From the NCBI GenBank assembly GCA_020809705.1, contig CP085829.1, forward strand, positions 5,766,001-5,830,000: a stretch of 64,000 nucleotides of DNA, written 5' to 3'. The position numbers and the translations under genes are program-made. Under the pieces are notes generated by a model that was not told where the DNA came from, did not search any database, and worked only from the letters and a program-made list of their open reading frames with translations. The DNA comes from Calonectria ilicicola. Lineage: Eukaryota; Ascomycota; Sordariomycetes; Hypocreales; Nectriaceae. This document shows, in pieces, positions 1 through 12,368 of the stretch (the first letter of the stretch is position 1; each line of letters opens with the position of its first letter).

Positions 1-147
1 TACCTCGTCTCTTTGAGCGTCGGTTATGACATCAGACTGGGGAAACTTCGTCCGGTATAGTGGGCTGTTTTGCATTGCGGGTATGTCGACATTTCGCGCA
101 ATGGCTCGGGCGTCGCGCACGTCAGCCGCTGAAACGGTGAAGGACAT
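1..147 (-). CDS. GNAT-type acetyltransferase, N-terminal fragment (runs off left edge)
   Basis: The minus strand is open from an ATG at 147 to the window edge: 49 codons without a stop. The peptide begins MSFTVSAADVRDA and continues through NSPLYRTKFP to QRDEV. An N terminus of this kind (a beta strand, an alternating D/A segment, then a short P-rich stretch) is common in fungal GNAT N-acetyltransferases, which transfer acetyl from acetyl-CoA to small amines or proteins. The diagnostic acetyl-CoA loop lies outside the window, so the family call is an inference. The A-rich stretch just upstream of the ATG on the coding strand fits a fungal start. It is in the same orientation as ACH1 downstream of it in the window. 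Confidence 0.42.
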   Translation of the reverse strand, partial: MSFTVSAADVRDARAIARNVDIPAMQNSPLYRTKFPQSDVITDAQRDEV

Positions 148-1581
148 GATCTCTCTCTTTTTTTTTGGTCTTTTGGCGTTGTGGTGCGACAACGGGGAGC
201 CGGGAAGCCGGGGAAGAGAGAACAAGGCGAGGCTGGGTGCAAGAGGAAAGAGAAGACAAGGGACTGAGCAGGGCCCCGGACGGTGTGTGGATTTTTAGGG
301 CGGGCTAGGAAAGCATGGCTTCGTGCCTGGAGGATCCGCGAGCGATGCACGACCAACAGGCTGACCCTGTTGGAGCCTAACTTGGCATATCCCGGGGGCG
401 TTAGTCAGGATTGGAACACGTGGGGGGGAGAAGCGTTACATGTTGTAGCTGTCTAGGAAGCTGGGCGTTGCAGAACAGGGTCGCGGCCGGGTGGACCCTC
501 CGTCGGCGGAAGGCGTCGGGCCCCACCACACCCGCGCAGCCACCCGAGACATGCCATGAACATGCGCGGCGCTGGCAAGAAAGAGGCCGTCGTCGTCGCG
601 TGCTCACTCGGACACGACCAGCATCGGTGATCAACCAAACTGGGACATTCTCTCTCTCTCCATCTCTATCTATCCCTCTCTCGCTTATCGAGCCTCAAGG
701 CTCTGCTGCCCAAGAGTGGAGGCCCGTGGGCATCAAACTGCCCGTTGCGCCCCAACTGGCAGCGTGGCAGTGCCTTAGCCCAGGTCCAACACATGTTGGT
801 TGATGTCCTCGTATGTTGGTCCCCGTTCCCCTCAGCGAACACGTAAGGGGATTTTTTGGGACGGAGGCCAGCCAGCTACGCGACAACGACCTGTCTGATG
901 ACGGTGAGTTCATGCATCCCCACGGCGGCGTTCCGCACGTTTGGGAATTTGCTCGCGCTCCAGTCGTATCAATGTAGATGAAATTACCCTACATATACTT
1001 GCATCATGGCCCGCACCAGCCAGCGACTCTCTTTTTCCCGGTGGGGTCTCGGCGACTCTCTCACGCAATGTCATTTGGCCGCGAAAAAATAGGCTAACAT
1101 TTTGCAAATTATAGATTCAATGGGAAAAATGTAACGCGTGCCCACACAGGGTGGATCTTGACAGCTCCAGGTGGGGGAGGTCCCGTTGTCGGAGGGGAGA
1201 CGTCACTGTGTCAGAGTTGCAGCAGCTCAAACGCACGCCCTGTCGGCGCCTTGGCGGGCCGCATTGTTGCCGACAGAATCGCCTCACATGAGAGAATTAA
1301 AATAAGAAAATAATACGCAGATGCATCTTTGAAACGAGTTACTCCGATTGTCCCGGGTATGATACCCAAAATCTATATGCCTGAGTATGTAACCAATAAA
1401 AAGAGTCCGACCCATTATAAAAAAAAATTGAACGCTCATCACATGCTTCCCTTCCCTCCTCTTTCTTTCTCTCCCGCCATCTCATTTGCGTATTTCACGT
1501 TAGATATATATATAGATATAAATATGTTCTTTTTCCTTTCCCCCAAATCTCTCATTTCAATTGATGCACATCATCATCTCT
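148..1581. other. Intergenic region between ACH1 3' end and the GNAT start
   Basis: No gene is supported here. The open frames are short, overlap each other and lack family motifs. On the plus strand there is a pyrimidine-rich run near 645-690 (CT-rich), which is GA-rich on the coding strand of the edge gene and could lie in its promoter. Around 1500-1530 there is a TATA/AT-rich stretch just downstream of the ACH1 stop, compatible with its 3' UTR and polyadenylation region. Confidence 0.5.
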
Positions 1582-3621
1582 TTACCAGGGCTTGACCTTC
1601 TGCATGCTGCCCTCCTCCTGGAGCGCCTTGTGGAGGTCGAAGCTGTTGAAGAGCAGGTGAGGCTCGTGGGCCATGCCCTTCTTGAGGCACTCGAACTCGG
1701 CCTTCTCGTAGTAGTGGGTGAGGATGGGCTGGTAGACGGGGTGAGCGCACTTCTCGATGATGACACGGGCGCGCTCGCGGGGGGAGAGGCCGCGGACGTC
1801 AGCGAGACCCTGCTCGGTGACGATGACGTCCAGGTCGTGCTCGGTCTGGTCGACGTGGGTGCACATGGGGACGATGCAGGAGACGCCGTGGGGGTCGGTC
1901 TTGGAGGGGCGGGTAGAGGGAGTGTGCATGATGGAGTACTTGGAGCTGCGGAGGAAATCGGCAGAGCCACCGAGACCGTTGAGCATGCGGGAGCCGTTGA
2001 CGCAGGTGGAGTTGGCGTGGGCGTAAATGTCAACCTCAACGGGGGTGTTCATGCCGATGATTCCGAGGCGGCGGATGACCTCGGGGGCGTTGGAGACGGA
2101 CTGGTTGCGCAGGAGGGTTCGGGGAGCGTAGAGGTCCCAGTTCTCGTAGAAGCGGCGGAAGCCGTCGGGAGAGAAGCGCACCGAGGTGGCAGTGGCGTAC
2201 TCGAGCTTGCCCGAGTCGAAGAGGTCGAGGAAGGTGTCCTGGATGACCTCGGTCCAGACGGTCAGGTCCTTGAACTTGGACTCGTTGAGGCCACCGACGA
2301 TGGCGTTGGCGACGTTGCCGATGCCGGACTGCAGGGGCAGAAGGTTCTCGGGCAGGCGGCCGTGGGTGACCTCATGCTCGAGGAACTCAATCAGGTGGCC
2401 GGCGATGCGGTAGGAGTTCTCATCGGCGGGCGTGTTGTCGCCAGTGGCGTCGGCGTAGTCGGACTCGACGACGGCCACGACCTTGGCAGGGTCGATGGGG
2501 AGCGACTCAGTACCGATGCGGTCGCGGACGCCGGTGATGTTGAAGGGCTTGCGGTAGGGGGGGAGATCAGTGAAGCTGATGTCGTGGAGACCCTTGAAAG
2601 AGGGGATGGAGGTGTTGACCTCGATGATGACCTATTTTGCGCGCGACGTCATTAGCCAATTGATCTAAATTGCCAGTGTTTTTCTTTTCTTTTTCTTTTT
2701 CTTCAAAGCTTACCTTGTCGGCCATCTGGACTAGCTCGGGAGTGGCGCCCACAGAGGCACCGAGAATGACGCTGCCATCCTCGAGAATCTCGGTGGCCTC
2801 GACGATAGCTACGTCCAGGTTCTTGTTCTCGCGGTCCTTGGTGTAGAAGCCCTGTAGCCTCGTGGTTAGCGCGCGCAAGCTCGAATTGACGCCACCTGTG
2901 CCTGCAGCAAATACGTACGTAAACGAGATCAGTGGGGAACATGGACAAGTGCTTGTCGAAAAAGTTGATGCGACCGGCGTTGATGCCCTTGGAAATGTCC
3001 TTGCCGACCTGGTGAGGGCTGCGGCGGTTGATCATGTCGAGAGCAGCCCATCGGTTCTCAGTCTCGGCGCCAGAAGAAGCGCCGACGAAGAGGGAGTACT
3101 TGAGCTTGCCCTGGAGGTTGTTGGCCTCAACATGGTCGGCCAAGAACGTGGGGACCTTCCTGCAGGGTGGGAAAAGTCCGAGTTAGCCATTGTTCTCGTT
3201 TCTTGGGTTTTCTCTGGTCTGTTTTTTCCCGCTCTGTTCCAGCTCCAGCGATACCGCGCCTCGAAGCCGCAGGAAATGCTCAACGGCTATTTCGGTTGGA
3301 CGGAGACAGAGGAGGGGGCGTGCGATTAACGCATAGCCGGGCTAGGTCCCCCCCAAAAGCGGCAAAATTGGAGGGCGATTGGGGATTTTTTTTGAGTTGA
3401 TGCGGAACCGCAAACCAGAACAGGCAATTTGGCGCACAAGAGAGAGGGAGTGAGCGAGCAATTACGTACTTGGGATAACCGACACCGGTGAATCCGGACC
3501 AGCCAAGGTAGGCGCCGTTGGGGAAGTGCTGCAGCGTGTCCTCGGGGCGGCAGAGCTTCTTGAGCAGGGCCGGGTTGCGGATGCGCGCCTTGAGGGCGTT
3601 GGAGGCGATGGGCGACGCCAT
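1582..3621 (-). CDS. ACH1: Acetyl-CoA hydrolase / succinyl-CoA:acetate CoA-transferase
   Basis: Four exons join cleanly: 3470-3621, 2919-3159, 2714-2851 and 1582-2631, giving 526 aa, the same length as yeast Ach1. All introns are GT-AG. The family (acetyl-CoA hydrolase/transferase) moves CoA between succinyl-CoA and acetate or other short acids in mitochondria, detoxifying acetate or propionate and balancing acetyl-CoA. Recognisable blocks are an N-terminal [12 protein letters not shown], the glycine-rich [13 protein letters not shown], the [11 protein letters not shown] segment that probably carries the catalytic glutamate, and the C-terminal [18 protein letters not shown]. The start at 3621 ([11 protein letters not shown]) precedes conserved sequence and the total length fits. 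The coding strand is unusually codon-biased (mostly C/G at third positions), which suggests high expression. I am very sure of the family and fairly sure of the splice sites. Confidence 0.95.
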
Positions 3622-6600
3622 GGTGATGAATGCGTGGTGGGAGGGGAGAGTTGGTTTGGAGTGGAGAGGGACCCAATTGACTGTAAAGGACAGAGGACAA
3701 GTCGACGAGAAGAAGAAAGAAGAGGTAGAAGAGAGGGAGGAGGGAAGAAGAGGTGGAAACCAAGAGATAGAAGTAGGAGTTTGAGAGAGGCCCTTGTCTT
3801 CCTCGGAAGGCCCTAGTCAGGTTCGTCGGGGTGACGAAGGTGTGGAGCTATCTCGGTGCACGTAGAGGTACCTCCCGAGCAATGATGCCTGTAGACCGCT
3901 ATGGACAACCCCGTCAAGGCCAAGCCCACCCCTCTCGGCGGGCGGGTCCCTGGATTGTTGCGTTGCGCTGCGTTGCGCCAGCCCGTCGGTCGCGCGCGCG
4001 CACGCTGGCTAATGGCGGGTGCAGTGTTTCCAAGGGGAGCCGCTCGCTCTGGTTCTATTCGGTGAAAGGCTTCTAGCGGCCGATTGGAGCGCTCCCCGCA
4101 GCGTGGTCGCGCGCGAATGTACAGTACCTCGTCTACTTTGTCAAACGGGAATTACATGGAGGGGTGCTTGTCTGCCTTTCTCCAATTCTCCGTCGCTGGT
4201 GGGGCACCAATCAGCCCACTGTTGCACCCGTACAATGCATCATATGATGGCGGGACAACTGGCTTCTTTTCTTGGACTGCACGTGTAGGATGGGCAATTT
4301 ATTTTCTGCATGCTTCTAGAAGTTATTTTTCTCTCTTTTTCGGGAATTCCCTCCAACGCCGTGTAGGCGTAGGTCAGTTGCACGCCCAAGCAGCGAATAG
4401 GGATAAAGACTTCCGGCCGGTGTGGTATAGCCGAGTGAGTGAGTGAGTGAGTGGGGGAGACATGACGCCCAAGGTGAGGGGAGTTTTAGTTGGAGGTGCC
4501 TGCTGAGCCACATCTCTGCAAGGACCTGTTTCTCATGCACAACAGGCAAAATAAAATAAAAACAGCGTTATATCTCCGCCGTCATTCCCACACATGCGGT
4601 GCTCTCTTTTTTGACTCTCAGTGTCTGCGGAATCAGTCGACGCCTTCACGCACGATAAACAAATGAACTGACATTTTTATCTGAGCTCCCTTATCCCTGC
4701 TTGCCGCCCTCATCCCTGCTGTTTCCGCCCGTTGCCTGTATCGTACCCACAGAATTGCCAGTGAGGCTCAACTCAACACGAACAAGCTCAACAAGCGTGC
4801 CTCAGCCACCTCCGGACATGCCGCCTTCTCCAAGCAGCGAGTGGGGTCCGTGGCCCGGATGGCCCCCCACCGGATATGGCCCTGATGGCTTCCGTCCGGC
4901 CGAGATGGGCACAGACCAGCCGTCGGCTTCACTCGGTTATCACGCCGCATCGCACGCCTTCCACGCCCCCAGCACCACTACAGGACACCAGAGGACGCCA
5001 GGGAGACGCGCTGCTAGCTTTTACCCCGGGATCTGGTCGGCAATCCTCGACCAATCACGGCCCCCAATTGCCTACCCCGAACTTGGCCTTGCCCTGCAAC
5101 GCCGCCCGCTCGAGCGCTGCCGCGCCCCGGACCCGCAACCCAGCCTGCTGGGTGTGTTGTCCATGTACTGTACTTGCCCAATGTACCTGACCTGGGCGGA
5201 ACTCCGTGTTTCCGGAATGATTGGCGCAAATGGGGTCCCCTTTCTGTGAGATGGAAGCATCAATTAGATCCCGGGGTAATCTGTCCCAGTCATGACTGTA
5301 ATGCCCGTGGTTGGTGGAAGCCGAGGCGGGGTTGCGATGTGAATCTTCAGTGTGAGGCCTACCCGCTCCTGCTACTGGCGATGTAGCTGCACTATCGCCA
5401 CTGAAAACGTCAAAATCTTTAGCGTATTGCTCAGCGCGATGCACCGGAGTCATGGTTATCAAGTCGCACGCCAAACACTAACGCCCAGAAGCCGCTCTCC
5501 CAACCGTAGAAGATGAATTTTTCATCTCTCATCTTACCCCTCTTCATCATCCGCGTCAGCTTCCCTATTCGGCTCGCCAAGCCGTTCTCATGCCCCTCCG
5601 TTGCTCATGTGGTGTTTACCCTGGCTCATCAACACCCATGTTTCCGCTACCCTGCACGTCTTGGTCTATCTTACCCCAATCCAGATTGGCCAATCCTTGT
5701 GCCCAGATTCTTTTCATCATGTTATCCAGGTTAAGTTTTGACATATTTTCCGTTTCGCAAGACATATGTCGCTGCCTCAAGTCATTGTCCCCTCACTGCA
5801 GGCCCTCCGCATTGACTGCTTCCCCACCCCAACTCCATCTCCATCTTGAATGGCATGATCTCTGCAGCATTCCCCTCCATTTACTCTGGCCACGTGGCTT
5901 GGTTAGCCACGAATGCGATCACACTGAAGCTCCCCTATTTGGTCAACTCAATAGTTCGTAGACTTTGCTGTTACATCATGGCTCAGCTATGTTGGTCCGG
6001 TGCTGGACACAGATATGCAAGGAGATAGTGTACAACGATTGACGAGATCGCTTCTGTACATTCACTCCCACCAGTACATCCAGTTTGTCTCTTGACTTGA
6101 TCGCCACGGCCCACGCGTTGCGCTATCAGATCAAGCTTTTATGCTTAGATTGATCCGTTGGTGTTCGCACCGGGGTGGAACGGCTGCTCGTCTGCAATGA
6201 AGGGACTAGCTTTATCTGATCTCGGTGTGGTGTGAACTAGCCCTGTGGAAACAAATCAATCTAAGAGATAGTGACAGCTCTCAAGGAGCTGGCCGGAACG
6301 AGGGGCCGGGATGATCTTAGTGTCATCTGGCTATACACACGCCACGGGGATGAGCTGAGCCTTGTGGCTGGATGAGGTTCATGGCTTCATCCACCAACAC
6401 ACATGGATCAAACAAACACCCGAGTGCATTAGGCTCGGCCCGCAATAAGCTGCCTCAAAGAGCCTCCTTCATAGTTGGAGCCTCTTGCTCGGCTACTCTC
6501 CGAGAAACATCAGACGAGACCCACCACGCTCAACTGCGGATCCGTGCCAGACCTTCTTATCGGTTCTCTGATGCTTTGTCCGCCCATCTGTATAATCTGG

Positions 6601-8081
6601 GGAAACTAGCGTAGTTTCATAGCCTGCATGCGTTTGCATATCCCGCGCTTGACTGGATCCTTGGATGATAAAGTCATTGCGTCATCCGATCTGAGGCTAT
6701 GCCCCCCAAAGTTTAATGCCAAAATGCATTCAGGCATCCCAAGAAGCTAGCACCACTCTTGCTAGTCTATCAATTAGCGACCCCGGGCCGATGGATGTGA
6801 TCCTTACAGAGTTAAGATTTGGCCATCACAGCAAAGCGATTGGGCCTCTTAGACCCGAAGAAAAACATCACCTTCGCCCCATGTTGTTTTATGCTCGGCA
6901 TTTCTTGAGAGGTGACTGTGGAGGATTTACCAAAGATTGGAGTACTGTAGTATGAAAGCGCAACGCATATTGAAAAGTGAAAGCTGCAGGAGACCTCACG
7001 AAAGTTACCATCGGGCGTTAAGTGTATGAAATCAGACATTTTGATTGGAGCTATGCAATATACTCAAGCAAAAATCCGAAGTTGAAATCTTGGTCCAGTA
7101 TCTTTATTTAATGGATCCATTCTATTACCTAGTGATTGCCTAAGACTAGGTGATTTGGCTGCGCGGTGCAACTGCGTGGAGAAATAGCACGAAAGAAAAC
7201 CGGTAATTGAACTGATTGTTCCATCACGACACGTCATTCTACATAGTGGCTCCTGAATTCACAATTACGGACACCCATATAGCCTGGGCTACCTGAAATT
7301 AGAATGTAATGATCGCTGGAAAAACCTTTCTGTATCAACTCAATGTTCGTTTTTTTCTTTTTCTTTGTTATTGGAAAATCATATGCCAATTCAAACTGAT
7401 CAATTAGCGTGGCTGTGAAACCTCCCGGATTCACACACCTTGTCCTTTTCCGTAGTAGTTATTATAGAATCTGGAGCGTCCTCTCTGCTCAAAAAAAAAA
7501 ACAAGGGTTACATTTCAACAAGAATTAATTGTCAGCGGTAGGAATTTGGAGAGTAGGTTTACCGATCATGACTCTGAAGAATACCCGGTATGACTCTTAA
7601 CGCAAATGAGTCACTTGCGGCCTGGATCATGAACAATCGCAATTATGCCAGTCACCCAAATCCCTGCAACAAATTAGCCGATGAGCAACCCCACTAAGCT
7701 ACACCACTCTGAATCTTAATTGGAGAGATTGCTTTCATTTGTTCCCGACGCAGACAAGTCAGACCATCGTGCTATGTCAATTCACAAATCTAATACGAAT
7801 GACTGAGCTTTTGTTTACTCTAGAGTCACGATGAAAAATATCCATAGTAAAAATCAGGCAAAATTCTGCCGGTCACTATCGTCCATAACCTGATGAGTGC
7901 TGCTTGGTCAGCCGGGAGTGGGTTCTTTTAAGAACGATTGCTCAGAGGTGATGATAAGATGATTTACCCAGTCATGTGACATCCAATGCAATCGCTATTT
8001 TATCTCACGGAAGTTCTCGCATATTTTGTACATACTGTTTATCTTTCATACAACTTTCGCACCATTATAACATTCGAAGCA
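3622..8081. other. Gene-free stretch upstream of ACH1
   Basis: About 4.4 kb in which I could not support any gene. The open frames on both strands (for example around 4700-5250 and 5055-5474) have low-complexity Pro/Arg/Ser-rich translations, no domain motifs and no consistent splice extensions. The left part (3622-5500) is GC-rich and contains C/T-rich runs, plausibly a long ACH1 promoter. The right part (about 6600-7980) becomes AT-rich. Degenerate genes or unrecognised non-coding RNAs cannot be excluded by eye. Confidence 0.5.
4433..4452. repeat. GAGT microsatellite, five units
   Basis: The tetranucleotide GAGT is repeated five times in tandem (20 bp), followed by a further G. It lies in the gene-free region upstream of ACH1 and has no obvious function. 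Confidence 0.9.
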
Positions 8082-9083
8082 ATGTTCCCAGGAGCAGTTT
8101 CCGACTCAGCCTCCAGTAGCGCAACCAATGCCTCTGGAACTTTGGGCGGACTAAATTGTGTTTCTGCTACTCCTACCGAGCGGGAGTCCGGAGATGAGCA
8201 TTCACTGGAGAGAAATTTCCATCCCGCGCAATGTCTCTTTTGCAACAAGGACAGCGCCGATCTTGAAGAGAACCTCTCTCACATGTTCAAAATTCATGGA
8301 CTCTTTATCCCGGAAAAGGATCGCCTGGTAGTCGATGTTGAAACTCTAGTTGCTTACTTCCACCTGGTCATATTTGGCTACTTTGAGTGTCTCCACTGTG
8401 GTTCTCAGAAATACTCCGCGGAAGCTGTCCAGCAGCATATGGTAGCAAAGGGTCACTGCAAATTTGATGTTTACGAGCCCAACTCCGAGTTTCGAGACTT
8501 TTATGACTTTGGAGATGGTCAAAGTAGCGATGAGAGTGATGACACCCAAGGTAGCACAGACGGCACTACACTTGCCAAGAAGACAGATCTGGATCAGGCC
8601 AAGCGCCTCACGAGACCACAGTTCATAGATCCCGACGGCATGACTATGCACCTCCCGTCAGGCAAACTTCTTTCCCACCGGTCATCACCCAGGTCCTCGA
8701 CCCGTCCGCCTAAGTCACACATCGAAGAACACAATGCCACCATTGAGCGGGCCGGGCCCGGTAATGACATGCAATCTACACAACCTGCGGCAGATGTGGT
8801 CCTCAGCGATGTCACTGGAGTCAACTCAACTACTTTGATTAGAGCAGAGAGACGCGACGCGACGTTTGTAACTAAACAGCTGACTCGCTTGCGAGTCGCA
8901 GATCGGCGCAGTCTCCTTCATTTGTCAACTGCCCAGCAGCGTGCGGTGCTAGCGGTTAAGCAGAAACAACTCGACAAATCAAGGAGGGACGAGAGGGTGA
9001 TGCGGAGTCGGGTAGAATCTCTAGGCAACAAAACTCTGATGAAGCATTTCGTACCTGATACTCCGGGGCGATCGAACGGATAG
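8082..9083 (+). CDS. REI1/ZNF622-like zinc-finger protein lacking the N-terminal finger
   Basis: A single exon of 333 aa from the ATG at 8082 (MFPGAVSD); the frame extends upstream to an ATG at 7986, but those extra 32 residues are hydrophobic and look like translated leader. The core (about residues 45-150) has the REI1 signature: CLFCNKDS, LEENLSHMFKIHGLFIP, a second CxxC...H...H finger (FECLHCGS, QQHMVAKGHCKF) and an EFRDFYDF motif. The C terminus has the basic segment found in REI1 (RADRRSLLHLST-like, then MRSRVESLGNKTLMKHF). Rei1 is a cytosolic 60S ribosome maturation factor. Canonical REI1 proteins start with one or two additional C2H2 fingers that bind near the peptide exit tunnel; these are missing here. 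This is therefore probably a diverged paralogue rather than the housekeeping copy. Expression is unknown. Confidence 0.75.
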   Translation: MFPGAVSDSASSSATNASGTLGGLNCVSATPTERESGDEHSLERNFHPAQCLFCNKDSADLEENLSHMFKIHGLFIPEKDRLVVDVETLVAYFHLVIFGYFECLHCGSQKYSAEAVQQHMVAKGHCKFDVYEPNSEFRDFYDFGDGQSSDESDDTQGSTDGTTLAKKTDLDQAKRLTRPQFIDPDGMTMHLPSGKLLSHRSSPRSSTRPPKSHIEEHNATIERAGPGNDMQSTQPAADVVLSDVTGVNSTTLIRAERRDATFVTKQLTRLRVADRRSLLHLSTAQQRAVLAVKQKQLDKSRRDERVMRSRVESLGNKTLMKHFVPDTPGRSNG

Positions 9084-9372
9084 ATAGTCCTGCCTCAAAT
9101 AGGAGGTATTTTAGAGAGCATGAATATTTAAACGAGATTTCACACAGCTAGTCCGTTGTCATTAGGCAATTACGGGTACATCTTGGTCTACCTGGATACG
9201 AGGCCTTTCAGAGAAGACACACCCAGGGTCACGCAACGAACATGGCAGCCGCTTAAGACATCAACTATTACAGGGAATATTAATAAATGTTTGCTCATTC
9301 GTACATGGAGTTGTTATTAAGCGTAAAGAAACATTTAGAACAGTGTTTATTCCTATCATACTAGCTTTAGGT

Positions 9373-10585
9373 CTAAAAAGCGGCACCGTCAAGCCCAACA
9401 TAGAGTTTGTAGTTGAAGAGCTCACTGGGATCGTTGAATCTAAGCTTCTGGTCCATTTGAGCAATCTTGTCCAAGTCTTCCTTGTCAAGCGGAATATTCT
9501 CGGCATCCAAATTTTCCTTGATTTGCCACTCGATTGTACTTTTGGGGATGATGCACCGACCGTTAATGACCCCCCAAGCAAGGGCAATCTGGATAGGAGA
9601 CTTTCCGTGCTTCTTGGCAATTTCAAGCATGGTGGGGTGGTCGATCAACCGCGTGGTCTTTGCCGCGATATCCTTGGCCCATGAAACGTTGGCGTAGAAT
9701 GAGTTTAGGTTGCCAGAAGGACTGAACTGCATGACTTTGATGCCCTTGCTCTCTTGCCAATCCAGAAATTCCTTCTGCTGCAGGTAAGGGTGAAGTTCAG
9801 TCTGATGAATAGCCGGAACCTAATTAATGAAGCGCAAATCAGTACCAATAGAGAAATATGACTTGATGTAATGATGAGACATAATTGGTTCAACTTACAA
9901 TACTGCCTTCATTCAGGATTTGTTCAAGTTCAAGCTTACTAAAGTTGGAAACGCCAATTGCCTTGGTCTTTCCAGTAGCTAGGAGCTTCTCCATGGCTTT
10001 CCACGTCTCAATCATAGTCACATCACCACGTGCCATGTTTCCATCGGGACCCTCGGGCATGAGCTTAGGTCCGCGCTTGAATGAGCAAGGATAGTGCATC
10101 AAGTAGAGATCGACGTAGTCCACACCAAGGTTTCTCAAGGAATCATCCAGAGCAGGCTCAACGTCGTCAGGATGGTGTGCGTTGCACCACAATTTGGTCG
10201 TAATAAATACTTCATCGCGTGGGAGACCACTTCGCCTGATCCCTCGGCCAACCTGCTCCTCGGTGCCATAGCTGGATACATGTTAGTGGGCCTCGACGAC
10301 TAGTGTGAATCAGGGAACAAACTTGTGAGCCGTGTCAATGTGGCGGTATCCATTCATCAAAGCGGTATAGACGGACATTTCCTGCTCATCCGGGTCTTGG
10401 AAAGTGCCGAGGCCGATTGAGGGCAAATGTTGCCCAGTGTTGAGCTTGACGGTCTTGCCCTTGTACTTCGCCATGCCAGCAGTCGATGCCATTCTCTTAG
10501 CGCCGATAGTTCGGGAGAAAGATAAAATATTAGGTTTGGTAGTAGAAATTCCGAGGCGAAGAGCAGGTTGCAGCGCAATTCTCAT
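9373..10585 (-). CDS. Aldo-keto reductase (NADPH-dependent, glycerol/aldose reductase type)
   Basis: Three exons (10323-10585, 9899-10271, 9373-9819) give 360 aa with clean GT-AG junctions; the first intron has a canonical CTAAC branch. The catalytic tetrad of the AKR superfamily is complete: Asp84 and Tyr89 in HIDTAHNYGTEEQ (formed across the first splice), Lys114 in TTKLW and His147 in LYLMHYP. The segment IGVSNFSKLELEQIL and the C-terminal IPKST are the usual cofactor-side motifs. Family members reduce aldehydes and aldoses with NADPH in the cytosol. About 40 residues rich in R, S and T precede the barrel and could act as a mitochondrial presequence; an in-frame ATG at 10609 would add 8 residues, while an ATG at codon 39 would give a normal-length cytosolic AKR. 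It is divergent from the SDR at 11193, with a shared 0.6 kb promoter region. Confidence 0.92.
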
Positions 10586-11192
10586 TTTGTGCGAGAATAC
10601 GTCGACCACGGCGATGTTTTTAGTTTGGAATGACTATTCGTGTATGCTTATGAGTTAAAATATTTGGGGTTGACGATACCTTTGATCTTATAATACATTG
10701 TAGTCTGTAGACCTCAAGCGTCGGAGTTTGCACGGATTCACCTTGCTCAACTCAATAGTCCGATGGCTGGGACTAGCATTCCAAATGGGGCAATCCTCGA
10801 TCAGATTTCTTGTCCTGGAAAGACGAGTGCGGGGGCATCAGCGCTAGCGTCACGGGGTTGGAAAGGGTAGGGCCGCTGCGAGCTTCACCAAGGATTGCAT
10901 GTGACCGAAACGTGGTTATTCATCATTCCCTTTGCAGTAATTCCTTTATTTGGAATCAGTATGAGATCTCACTCCATCCAAAACTTCCCTCAGAATCGCC
11001 CCGGCCCCAGAACATCACCCTTGATGGTAGGCTGACGCTGGCATCCCAGATGTAGTAGTTTGGTACTGGTGGAGTGGCTTAAAATCTACATAATAATGAA
11101 AAGCTGCAATAAAAATATCTTTTTGATCGCTGTTCAGTATCTACCAAACAGCTCAATTACTCGAAGCTGCGCTCTTCAGTCCTATTAGCGTG
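10586..11192. promoter_or_regulatory. Shared promoter region between divergent AKR and SDR genes
   Basis: Two dehydrogenase-type genes are transcribed away from each other across 607 bp without any supported coding sequence. The SDR-proximal end (about 11080-11140) is A-rich. The arrangement permits co-regulation by one factor, such as the Zn2Cys6 regulator at 22163-24658. No operator repeat could be called with confidence by eye. Confidence 0.45.
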
Positions 11193-12216
<1,024 letters not shown>

Positions 12217-12368
12217 TTTGCATATAATTTCGTATTGAGGTGTATCAGGGATGACTACATTAGTTAACTTATTTTCCCAAAATAAAATCCTGCGATGAGT
12301 ATGTCTTAAACCCTCCATTCTTTGGAATTTCGTCCTGTCTTAAGATACCGAAGTCGAGAAGATGCTTT

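Noticed and set aside
1561..2655. A 364-codon open frame on the plus strand
   Set aside because: It is the complement of ACH1, created by that gene's strong GC third-position bias; its translation is a Gly/Val/Asp-rich low-complexity chain without motifs.
4701..5249. A 182-codon open frame upstream of ACH1
   Set aside because: Pro/Ser/Arg-rich translation without a domain, with competing frames on both strands; no start context or splice extension supports it.
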